NCBI GenBank assembly: GCA_002685895.1 | Contig: NYYK01000072.1 | Location: 8,881 to 15,189 of the forward strand | Direction of reading: 5' to 3' | Length of the DNA: 6,309 nt | Source: Methanobacteriota archaeon | GTDB lineage: Archaea; Thermoplasmatota; Poseidoniia; Poseidoniales; Thalassarchaeaceae | Shown: one piece after another, positions 1 to 5,217 of the stretch | Layout of the letters: every line of letters begins with the position of its first letter | Numbering within the stretch: the first letter of the stretch is position 1 | The notes under the pieces: model-generated | Told to the model about the DNA's origin: nothing | The model's database searches: none | What the model saw: only the letters and a program-made list of their open reading frames with translations | Position numbers and translations under genes: made by a program

Positions 1-88
1 AACATCTGTTGTCGCCTCAAGCCGCTATGTTTTCAATTCTCGCTATAGTAAATCATACAACAACAGTCCGGAGTGAACTTTTCTTGAA
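1..88. other. Left edge, no supported gene
   Basis: No gene can be supported here. Plus-strand frames 2 and 3 are open from the left edge to stops at about 76 and 93, so the 3' end of a rightward gene from outside the window is possible. The stretch is too short to recognise. It is also the region downstream of the leftward TFS gene, and I see no strong hairpin plus T-tract in that direction. Confidence 0.4.
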
Positions 89-499
89 TTAGTATTCACG
101 CCAGCCGTGCAAGCACTCTTTGCAGGTGAGGATGCGGGTTTCAGGCTCGTCAGAGGCCCGAGTTTGTTTCAATTCAGCATATACTTCTGTAGCCTCACAT
201 TTTGGACATACATACATTCCGCTGGTGAGTACTCCTCGAAATTGATCAGCATCATCAATGACTTCTTTGAGATGCTTCAAATCGGCGACTTCAGATGAAG
301 TCTTGGTATCAATAGTATCAATTTCTTCTCCACTACTTAGTTTCACTTTGCCTTTTGCAGGGCCCGCATAGTTGCAACGACCATTGGGGCATTTGATGAT
401 TCCATCAGGCCCGGGAAAAGCTAACGTTCCACATTCAGGACAGAAGATACTATCACACTCCGATAAGGTAGCGGTATTACCTCTGCTTTTAAGCCACAC
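89..499 (-). CDS. tfs: Transcription factor S (TFS), archaeal TFIIS-like RNA polymerase cleavage factor
   Basis: TFS binds arrested archaeal RNA polymerase and stimulates cleavage of the nascent RNA so that elongation can resume; the family is related to eukaryotic TFIIS, RPB9 and RPC11. Two zinc ribbons are visible. The N-terminal one has Cys20, Cys23, Cys37 and Cys42, and its second half is C-x4-C instead of the usual C-x2-C. The C-terminal one has Cys98, Cys101, Cys126 and Cys129. The C-terminal ribbon holds the signature QTRASDEPETR with the catalytic acid pair Asp117-Glu118, and the protein ends in WREY as family members do. At 136 residues it is longer than the usual roughly 105-115, owing to an N-terminal leader of about 18 residues and a longer linker. 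The start is GTG at 499; an in-frame ATG at 517 is cut off by a stop after four codons. It is divergent from nop5. The acid pair argues for a cleavage factor over an RPB9-type subunit. Confidence 0.92.
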   Translation of the reverse strand: MWLKSRGNTATLSECDSIFCPECGTLAFPGPDGIIKCPNGRCNYAGPAKGKVKLSSGEEIDTIDTKTSSEVADLKHLKEVIDDADQFRGVLTSGMYVCPKCEATEVYAELKQTRASDEPETRILTCKECLHGWREY

Positions 500-625
500 C
501 CCTTAGGATTTTTTCATAATTCACAAATTGAAGCAATAACGGTTGTTCAAAATGGTGTAATTAGTAGAGTTTGTAATCTAAATGGTTTGGCTTCTCCTTT
601 TGAAGGAGAACCTATTGGGCCACTC
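500..625. promoter_or_regulatory. Divergent spacer between tfs and nop5
   Basis: This spacer must carry promoters for both the leftward tfs and the rightward nop5 if their starts are as called. The part from about 507 to 545 is AT-rich and the likeliest place for TATA elements, but I see no unambiguous TATA box for either direction. The nop5 reading frame is open upstream through this spacer, so it alone does not fix that start. A Shine-Dalgarno-like GAAGGAGA lies at 602-609. Confidence 0.4.
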
Positions 626-1624
626 ATGCGACTCTCTTGGGATTGGCGTCTCGCTCGTATCTTTGACGAAGCAGGAGAGATAGTCGATGAGTCGATTTGG
701 GATGTTGGGCGAAAGCCCGCAACGGTTGCCACACGCCTCTCACTATTGAGTGAAGGGCGCATGACAGATGAGGCGCATCGGTTATCTGACCGTTTTCCTG
801 AAGCAGTACAGACTACAATTCATGAGTTGGAATCCGGTTTGTGGCCTCCACTTTCTTCTGATGAAGTAGATCTCTTGCAGGCCGCATCTTTAGTGATGGC
901 ACAGGCAGGCATTGCGCACGCATCAAGTGATCCAGATCGCCGTCTTGAACATCTCGTGCGGGCGGGCGATGAGATGCGTGCTACTTGGACTACTCTAGAG
1001 GCAAGAGTGATTGAGTGGGCCGGGCTGTTCCTACCTGAAATCAATTTAGATGATAATCGCTCAACAATTCCTATTGCACTTGCAAAAGCAGAGTCATTGG
1101 AAGATGCTGCAACTGGGTTAGAGACTGCAGCAAGCCCCACAGGAATTAGTGATTCAGAATGGGCGGCACTATCTCAATGGGCTAGAGGCGTAGTTGAGGT
1201 TGAAGACCGACTAGAATCAGTAGAGTCCGCAATCAGAGAAGTTGCTACAGAGCACCTCCCTTCCACATCTGCACTGATAGGTCCATTGTTGGCTGCTCGT
1301 ATGTCAACGACTGCTCACGGGCGCGATCGTTTGGCACGTCTACCATCGGGCACAGTCCAAGTATTAGGTGCAGAATCGAGTTTCTTTCTCCATCTTAGAG
1401 ACGGTATTCCCGTACCAAAACATGGCCATCTCTTTCAGCATCCTTGGGTTTCTCGTTCACCTCGCTGGGTGCGTGGGAAGATAGCTAGAATGTTATCAGG
1501 CAAAGTGTCCATTGCCGCACGACTCGATGCCTATGATGGGGAGCCGTGGGGGGACGAAGAAGTTGGACTTGTCGAGGCAAAGGTTGCAGATATTCGCAAG
1601 CGCCATCCAAAGCCCCAGAGGTGA
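626..1624 (+). CDS. nop5: Nop5 (Nop56/58-like) C/D box sRNP core protein
   Basis: Nop5 is the scaffold of the archaeal C/D box guide sRNP. Its N-terminal domain holds fibrillarin, a central coiled coil dimerises it, and its C-terminal Nop domain grips L7Ae bound to guide RNA. In 332-residue numbering, the N-terminal domain (about 1-95) reads like the family (strand, FDEAG, strand). The coiled-coil region (about 100-215) contains SSDPDRRLEHLVRAGDEM and EWAGLFLPE. The Nop domain (about 216-303) has GPLLAARM, ARLPSGTVQVLGAE, PKHGHLFQHPW and RGKIARMLSGKVSIAARLDAY, all diagnostic. The tail is short and basic (KRHPKPQR). It is somewhat shorter than typical archaeal Nop5. I chose ATG 626 because it puts Met directly ahead of the first beta strand, as in other archaeal Nop5 proteins. 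A TTG at 587 in the same frame would add 13 residues and cannot be excluded. Fibrillarin, its direct partner, follows 86 bases downstream, the usual archaeal pairing. Confidence 0.93.
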   Translation: MRLSWDWRLARIFDEAGEIVDESIWDVGRKPATVATRLSLLSEGRMTDEAHRLSDRFPEAVQTTIHELESGLWPPLSSDEVDLLQAASLVMAQAGIAHASSDPDRRLEHLVRAGDEMRATWTTLEARVIEWAGLFLPEINLDDNRSTIPIALAKAESLEDAATGLETAASPTGISDSEWAALSQWARGVVEVEDRLESVESAIREVATEHLPSTSALIGPLLAARMSTTAHGRDRLARLPSGTVQVLGAESSFFLHLRDGIPVPKHGHLFQHPWVSRSPRWVRGKIARMLSGKVSIAARLDAYDGEPWGDEEVGLVEAKVADIRKRHPKPQR

Positions 1625-1710
1625 TTTGGTGGCTACAGAACCTTCAAAGTTTTGCGAATACCTAGTTGTGACATGGAAGAAGGACTGCAATATTTTCGGA
1701 GGTCTCGGAG

Positions 1711-2457
1711 ATGAGTGAACGGGGGCGCCACAAGTCACGTGGAAAAATGAATAAGTTAAGCAATTCAGTTCTAGTTCTAGGGCGTGGACTGTGGTCGAAA
1801 AATGCAGTACCCGGTGTGCGAGTTCGAGGGGAGAACCTAAGGAAAATAGAAGGTGGTGAGTGGAGAAATTGGTCACCCCGACATTCAAAATTAGCAGCAG
1901 GAATTCTCAGAACCAAGCAAGAGGCAGCATCACTTCTTCCCTATCAAGGAAGTCAAGCACTCTATCTAGGGGCAGGACATGGTACTACAGTATCCCACTT
2001 ACATGACCACATTTGTGGAATAGAGAACGAATTTGGCGGCTCAATTGTCGCTGTCGACATTTCTTCACGTTGCATGCGTGATTTAGTAGGTTTAGCGAAG
2101 AGACGTCCAGGGTTGCTTCCTGTTCTTGCAGATGCGCGCAAGCCGGAGGGATTGCGTCCTTGGCTAAACGGGCGTGTTGATTGGTTGTTTCAAGATGTAT
2201 CTCAAGCAGGGCAGGTTGAACTATTCCTTGATGCGGCGAAGCACTACCTTGCAGATGGTGGAGTTGCTTTACTCTCATTGAAATCTGCTTCAGAGCGAAT
2301 TGTTGAAGGCGGCGCAAACGAGCATTATGATGCCGCAGCTAAAGCAATGCAAGAATCAGGGCTAGAGGTTTTGGAGATAATTCACTTGAAAGGTTGGGAG
2401 GAGCAACACGCCCTGATTTCGAGTATAGCGCCAAAGGGATGGCCATCTAACTCATGA
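1711..2457 (+). CDS. flpA: Fibrillarin (FlpA), C/D box RNA 2'-O-methyltransferase
   Basis: Fibrillarin is the SAM-dependent enzyme of the C/D box sRNP; it methylates the ribose 2'-OH of rRNA (and, in archaea, some tRNA) at sites chosen by the guide RNA. At 248 residues the length is normal. The N-terminal small domain includes AVPGVRVRGENL (32-43) and WRNWSPRHSKLAAGIL (51-66). The Rossmann-fold domain has motif I YLGAGHGTTVSH (85-96), the acidic strand end AVDISSR (114-120), LADARKP (139-145) and QDVSQ (161-165). The expected K-D-K-H catalytic residues can be placed at Lys60, Asp162, Lys191 and His233. Family members usually have DHA at the last site; here it is QHA. The first 20 or so residues are basic and not conserved. 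A GGAGG at 1698-1702, eight bases before ATG 1711, supports the start. It lies in the same direction as nop5, with which it acts. Confidence 0.95.
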   Translation: MSERGRHKSRGKMNKLSNSVLVLGRGLWSKNAVPGVRVRGENLRKIEGGEWRNWSPRHSKLAAGILRTKQEAASLLPYQGSQALYLGAGHGTTVSHLHDHICGIENEFGGSIVAVDISSRCMRDLVGLAKRRPGLLPVLADARKPEGLRPWLNGRVDWLFQDVSQAGQVELFLDAAKHYLADGGVALLSLKSASERIVEGGANEHYDAAAKAMQESGLEVLEIIHLKGWEEQHALISSIAPKGWPSNS

Positions 2458-2510
2458 TGCGAGGTATTTATTGGATGATGACATGAGGCATCTTTGGAGG
2501 GGGTAGTTGC

Positions 2511-3137
2511 ATGAAGTTTCAAAAAACGTTGTCGGCAATCTTACTCTCATCTACAATTCTTATTGCTGGCTGCTTAGGTGGAGAAGAGCCCCATCTATTC
2601 AATGGCGAAGCACCTCACAGTGGTAAAGCGGCATCATTTACTCTTATTGACCAACATGGCGAAGAGTGGTCATTAAGTCAAGTTGAGGGCAATGTAACTA
2701 TCGTTTCCTTCATTTTCACGCGTTGTCCAGATATTTGCATCACTTCATCTCTGAGCATCAAATTTGTTCTCGGTGAGTTGACTGATGAGGAGAGGGGTGC
2801 AGTAGAACTTGTATCAGTCACAGTAGATCCGTGGTATGATACTACTGAACAAATGGCATCTTTTGCCGAAAACCGTACTACAGGTTGGCCACATGTTACA
2901 AGCGCTAATGCTGGCGATACGAACCAAACTTTCCCCGAATTAGAAGAGGTATGGGGGAATTACAATGTTAGTTTGGAGACTTATGACTCAGGTGATGGTG
3001 AATATTTGATTCAACACTCACTGCCAATTTACATGCTAGATCGTAACCACAACAAACGGGTTGTCTGGTTAGGTTCAGATTGGGACCCATTCATGTTCCA
3101 ACAAGACTTGGTTTACCTCATTCACGAGGATGAATGA
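2511..3137 (+). CDS. SCO1/SenC/PrrC-family copper chaperone, lipoprotein
   Basis: SCO proteins have a thioredoxin fold, bind copper and deliver it to the CuA centre of haem-copper oxidases, or act as thiol reductants in that assembly. The protein is 208 residues, typical for the family. It starts with a lysine-containing N-terminus, a hydrophobic stretch and a lipobox LIAGC with Cys21 as the predicted lipid anchor, so it should sit on the outer face of the cytoplasmic membrane. Key motifs are the copper ligands in FTRCPDIC (Cys72, Cys76), SVTVDPWYDT (102-111) and the third ligand His169 in QHSLPIYMLD. All three ligands are present, favouring an active copper protein. A strong GGAGGGGG at 2496-2503 lies seven bases before ATG 2511. 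No oxidase gene is in the window. It follows fibrillarin by 53 bases, which could mean co-transcription without a functional link. The SCO superfamily assignment is firm; the exact role is inferred. Confidence 0.92.
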   Translation: MKFQKTLSAILLSSTILIAGCLGGEEPHLFNGEAPHSGKAASFTLIDQHGEEWSLSQVEGNVTIVSFIFTRCPDICITSSLSIKFVLGELTDEERGAVELVSVTVDPWYDTTEQMASFAENRTTGWPHVTSANAGDTNQTFPELEEVWGNYNVSLETYDSGDGEYLIQHSLPIYMLDRNHNKRVVWLGSDWDPFMFQQDLVYLIHEDE

Positions 3138-3186
3138 ATACTCTCTGTGACAAAACCCCTTTTTGGGTTGATGCCATCGGGGGATT

Positions 3187-4041
3187 ATGCCTGAACTGCC
3201 AGAGGTTGAGACAGTTCGCAAGGGTCTTGCAAAACAATTGCTCGGTGGAATGATTGCGCACATTGAATTAAGGCGAGAAGGATTGCGTTTTCCTTTTCCC
3301 AAAGACTTCAAAGAAGGGTTGGAAGGGCGTCGAATTGAGCAGATAGATAGGCGTGCTAAATATTTGCAATTCCGTCTTGATGATACCTCAATATGGCTTG
3401 TTCATCTTGGGATGACTGGTAAGTTCACACTTTATTCTCAAAATGATATTCCTGAGGAATATGGCAAGCACGACCATGTAATTGTTACAATGGAAGATGG
3501 GGGTGTTTCTGTTTACACTGACCATCGTCGCTTTGGATACATGGATTTGATTGCGGCAGATGAAGAGGAGAATCATCGTTTTTTTGCTAATCTTGGTTGC
3601 GAGCCACTGTCAGATGATTTTGATGCAAAGGCACTCTGCAAGAGTTTAGAGGGAAAAAAATCGCCAATCAAGACTGCTCTTCTAGATCAGAGAGTAGTGG
3701 CCGGTCTAGGCAATATTTATGTTTGCGAGATACTGTTTAGGGCTGGTGTTTCGCCACTGAGGATATCTTCGAGTATTGCTGGAAAAGGCGCTAAGGTGAC
3801 CAAAAGAGCAGAACTGCTGGTTCATGAAACAAAACAGGTTTTGATTGAAGCGATAGAAGCTGGCGGTTCAACAATTTCAGATTTTGCAGCAGTAGATGGC
3901 GATTTGGGATATTTTGCTCATTCTTTCCGAGTTTATGGCAGAGAAGGCGAAGCATGTCATAATTCACGGTGTTCAGGCGTTGTTTCTAGAATTTCACAGG
4001 GCGGAAGGTCGACATTTTACTGCGCAAAGTGCCAACGTTAA
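3187..4041 (+). CDS. mutM: Formamidopyrimidine-DNA glycosylase (MutM/Fpg)
   Basis: This bifunctional glycosylase/AP lyase removes 8-oxoguanine and formamidopyrimidines from DNA. All key residues are visible in its 284 residues (E. coli Fpg has 269). They are the MPELPEVE start with catalytic Pro2 and Glu3, and Lys58 in RRAKYLQF. HLGMTG (73-78) and HRRFG (113-117) carry the void-filling residues. The H2TH region holds LLDQRVVAGLGNIYVCEILFRAG, with Asn176. The C-terminal zinc finger has Cys257, Cys262, Cys279, Cys282 and Arg274 in GRSTFYC. The first finger pair is C-x4-C (CHNSRC) and not C-x2-C. That, together with DGDLGYFAHSFRVYGREGE, resembles alphaproteobacterial MutM as I remember it. Fpg is uncommon in archaea, so transfer from bacteria is likely. 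Because processing exposes Pro2, the ATG at 3187 is certain. A G-rich GGGGGA at 3179-3184 may act as a weak ribosome binding site. It lies 49 bases after the SCO gene. Confidence 0.96.
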   Translation: MPELPEVETVRKGLAKQLLGGMIAHIELRREGLRFPFPKDFKEGLEGRRIEQIDRRAKYLQFRLDDTSIWLVHLGMTGKFTLYSQNDIPEEYGKHDHVIVTMEDGGVSVYTDHRRFGYMDLIAADEEENHRFFANLGCEPLSDDFDAKALCKSLEGKKSPIKTALLDQRVVAGLGNIYVCEILFRAGVSPLRISSSIAGKGAKVTKRAELLVHETKQVLIEAIEAGGSTISDFAAVDGDLGYFAHSFRVYGREGEACHNSRCSGVVSRISQGGRSTFYCAKCQR

Positions 4042-4049
4042 CGTTGGCA
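4030..4049. repeat. Perfect 20-bp palindrome over the mutM stop codon
   Basis: Positions 4030-4039 (TGCCAACGTT) are followed directly by their exact reverse complement at 4040-4049, with no spacer. The palindrome covers the last codons and the TAA stop of mutM (4039-4041). It could be a protein-binding site, a 3'-end hairpin in the transcript or chance. No T-tract follows at once, but six T's lie at 4074-4079. Confidence 0.75.
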
Positions 4050-4077
4050 AAATCATTCAAAAATAACATATCATTTT

Positions 4078-4106
4078 TTGAAACCTTGTTTCAAGAATTT
4101 TTCTTT
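4078..4106 (+). terminator. Hairpin and T-tract after mutM
   Basis: TTGAAAC (4078-4084), a CTT loop and GTTTCAA (4088-4094) form a 7-bp hairpin followed by TTTTTCTTT (4098-4106). Archaeal termination depends mainly on T-tracts, and six T's also end at the base of the hairpin. It is placed correctly to end transcription of mutM and any genes co-transcribed with it. Confidence 0.6.
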
Positions 4107-4150
4107 GTAATACGGCAATATTGGGATGATGAAATTCTCTTGTAGGAGGT

Positions 4151-4245
4151 AAAAAGCCGAAAATGCCCATTTTATACCGTAAATCGCAGGTTTTCAGGTG
4201 GTGTTGCTAGTAACACCTACTACAATTTACCACACCGGCTCAGCA
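4151..4245 (-). ncRNA. Candidate structured RNA element between mutM and the first MIP-like gene
   Basis: Several inverted repeats are nested here. AGCCG (4155-4159) pairs with CGGCT (4236-4240), and GTAAAT (4179-4184) with ATTTAC (4225-4230). Inside these are a hairpin AAAAT/ATTTT (4160-4164 with 4169-4173) and a hairpin GGTGTT/AACACC (4200-4205 with 4212-4217, CTAG in the loop). On the minus strand the closing CGGCT is followed directly by five T's, like the end of a small RNA, so I give that strand. A plus-strand leader is the alternative. A possible minus-strand TATA-like AATAAATGG lies upstream at about 4262-4270. I recognise no known RNA family, and it lacks the conserved features of a tRNA. 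Confidence 0.3.
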
Positions 4246-4292
4246 AAAAACATGCTCAAACACCATTTATTCTTATTGCTCCAAGGGAATCG

Positions 4293-4302
4293 TTCATAAG
4301 TA
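4293..4302 (+). promoter_or_regulatory. Possible TATA-like promoter box of first MIP-like gene
   Basis: TTCATAAGTA lies about 60 bases before ATG 4360. It is a weak TATA by itself. Its support is that ATAAG lies 27 bases before the inverted repeat ATCGC...GCGAT, measured start to start, nearly the same arrangement (28) as upstream of the second MIP-like gene. Confidence 0.35.
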
Positions 4303-4322
4303 AACTGTGTCAGATTCGCTCA

Positions 4323-4338
4323 ATCGCCAGAGTGCGAT
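4323..4338 (+). promoter_or_regulatory. Leader inverted repeat ATCGC-N6-GCGAT (first copy)
   Basis: ATCGC (4323-4327) and GCGAT (4334-4338) are exact inverted repeats around a six-base loop. They end 21 bases before ATG 4360. The same two arms occur upstream of the paralogous gene at 5194-5208. Given the upstream AT-rich box, the transcript would begin close to this element. It could be a 5' RNA hairpin or an operator at the transcription start. Confidence 0.5.
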
Positions 4339-4359
4339 GGGAAACAATAGGTGAGAAAA

Positions 4360-4953
4360 ATGGAAATAGATAAGAAAGTAATGATGGCAGAGCTTGGTGG
4401 CGCCTTTATGGTGTCCTGGGTTGTTGGATTCGGGCTCGGTGGGCTTGAATGGGCAATAGCTCTTGCTGTTGTATGGATGGCATTTAGCGGGGCACACGTC
4501 CTGCCAGTCATCACTTGGTGTAATATGATGACCGGTGATTTGGCTGATGGAGAAGGAAACTGGGGAGCAAATGGTTTGCGTCTGGTGGCACAAATTGTTG
4601 GTGCTGCTTTGGCCATTTTATTGGCTACAGAGTTTGGCGGCATTGAAACTGGTTGGGCTGCAACAGATATGTGGATACCCGACATTGCAGACAACATCTG
4701 GATGGTTGCAGGAATGCTCGCAGCTGGCGCAGTTTGGTGGCAAGTACACACCCGTTGTGACACGCCATGGGTTAGTGCAATCGGTTTGATGGTACTAGGT
4801 GGAGCAATGACTCTAACTGGTGCTAACGAAATGGCGGCATCAATCACCAGCATGGGTGACGGAATTGTTGACACCCTAGTGAACTGGATCTGTGATGGTG
4901 CAATCGTAGGTGTTGGCGCTCTAATCGGCGTCAAGATTGACGATTTAGTCTGA
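4360..4953 (+). CDS. Divergent aquaporin/MIP-fold membrane protein lacking NPA motifs (paralog 1)
   Basis: This 197-residue integral membrane protein has about six hydrophobic segments (roughly 8-27, 31-45, 73-90, 112-128, 137-152 and 179-192). It keeps the major intrinsic protein layout: Glu11 in the first helix (AELGGAF), then SGAHVLPVIT (43-52) where channels have SGAHLNPAVT, Gln78 in RLVAQIVGA, and LTGANEMAAS (152-161) at the second pore loop. The first NPA has become LPV and the second MAA, and the selectivity-filter arginine is Ser161. It is also shorter than usual aquaporins (about 230-280). A classical water or glycerol pore is therefore doubtful and the function unknown. I chose ATG 4360 because AGGTGA (4349-4354) is a good ribosome binding site for it. 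An in-frame GTG at 4351 lies inside that site. The gene at 5218 is a diverged duplicate. Each has its own leader and hairpin, so they are probably separate transcripts. Confidence 0.8.
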   Translation: MEIDKKVMMAELGGAFMVSWVVGFGLGGLEWAIALAVVWMAFSGAHVLPVITWCNMMTGDLADGEGNWGANGLRLVAQIVGAALAILLATEFGGIETGWAATDMWIPDIADNIWMVAGMLAAGAVWWQVHTRCDTPWVSAIGLMVLGGAMTLTGANEMAASITSMGDGIVDTLVNWICDGAIVGVGALIGVKIDDLV

Positions 4954-4986
4954 ACTACATACAACTAATCAGAGCAGATAACAATT

Positions 4987-5054
4987 CGGCTTAAGGCCGT
5001 CTAACGCGGTAGGCCAGGGGGGTTAATTCTCCCCGGCCTTCCTGCCTTTTTTTT
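4987..5054 (+). terminator. Strong hairpin terminator after paralog 1
   Basis: AGGCC-A-GGGG (5011-5020) pairs with CCCC-GGCCT (5031-5039) with one bulged A, and the arms extend by GG/CC (5008-5009 with 5041-5042) across a T-T mismatch. Eight T's follow at 5047-5054. A smaller hairpin CGGC-TTAAG-GCCG (4987-4999) sits just upstream. Its 3' part AAGGCCG (4993-4999) could instead pair with CGGCCTT (5034-5040) in the main stem. Confidence 0.85.
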
Positions 5055-5158
5055 AAACCGCTATTCTTTCGGTGTTTTTTTGCACACTTACTTTGATTAT
5101 AGTAACCGGCTTATGTAAAAGTTCGGCAAAATTCTTCAATTTCGCTGTTTTTCTAAGA

Positions 5159-5169
5159 ATTTATTATAA
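5159..5169 (+). promoter_or_regulatory. TATA-like promoter of second MIP-like gene
   Basis: ATTTATTATAA is a good archaeal TATA candidate with a purine-rich stretch just upstream (AAGA, a possible BRE). A start site about 25 bases downstream would fall near 5190, leaving a leader of about 30 bases before ATG 5218. Confidence 0.5.
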
Positions 5170-5193
5170 GCGTCCTGCATAAACAGGCAGATA

Positions 5194-5208
5194 ATCGCGA
5201 GTAGCGAT
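5194..5208 (+). promoter_or_regulatory. Leader inverted repeat ATCGC-N5-GCGAT (second copy)
   Basis: ATCGC (5194-5198) and GCGAT (5204-5208) flank a five-base loop and end nine bases before ATG 5218. The arms are identical to those at 4323-4338 before paralog 1. The element begins 28 bases after the ATAAG of the upstream AT-rich box, against 27 in the first copy. Its position could hinder ribosome access if it folds. Confidence 0.5.
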
Positions 5209-5217
5209 GTAAGTGGA

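Larger units (their letters stand above)
4042..4350. other. 309-base intergenic region between mutM and the first MIP-like gene
   Basis: This interval holds the tail of the palindrome on the mutM stop, the hairpin and T-tract at 4078-4106, the nested inverted repeats at 4151-4245 and the promoter and leader of the next gene. It also holds an isolated perfect Shine-Dalgarno AGGAGGT at 4144-4150. That site is followed only by a 15-codon reading frame (4163-4210, ending in RWCC). I do not call this frame a gene. Confidence 0.6.

Noticed and set aside
1512..1718. Plus-strand 68-codon frame bridging nop5 and fibrillarin
   Set aside because: More than half of it lies inside the conserved end of nop5 in another frame, and no ribosome binding site or domain supports it.
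1496..1916. Minus-strand frames of 130 and 84 codons across the nop5-fibrillarin junction
   Set aside because: They overlap strongly conserved coding regions of both genes and show no recognisable domain.
2454..2486. Tiny frame overlapping the fibrillarin stop (ATGA)
   Set aside because: It has only ten codons; the strong ribosome binding site downstream belongs to the SCO gene.
3154..3169. AACCC/GGGTT hairpin with T's in the loop between the SCO gene and mutM
   Set aside because: The stem is only 5 bp and no T-tract follows it, so I do not call a terminator there, although five T's in the loop could act weakly in an archaeon.
4155..4240. Possible tRNA in the nested-repeat region
   Set aside because: The closing helix has 5 bp and not 7, and there is no T-loop consensus, D-loop GG or recognisable anticodon arm.
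4320..4964. Minus-strand reading frame of 214 codons covering paralog 1
   Set aside because: It is antisense to a protein with MIP-type motifs and a homolog next door. Its composition (Pro, Ile, Thr, Ser) is typical of a frame opposite a Gly/Ala/Met-rich membrane protein, and no matching frame conserved opposite paralog 2 is evident.
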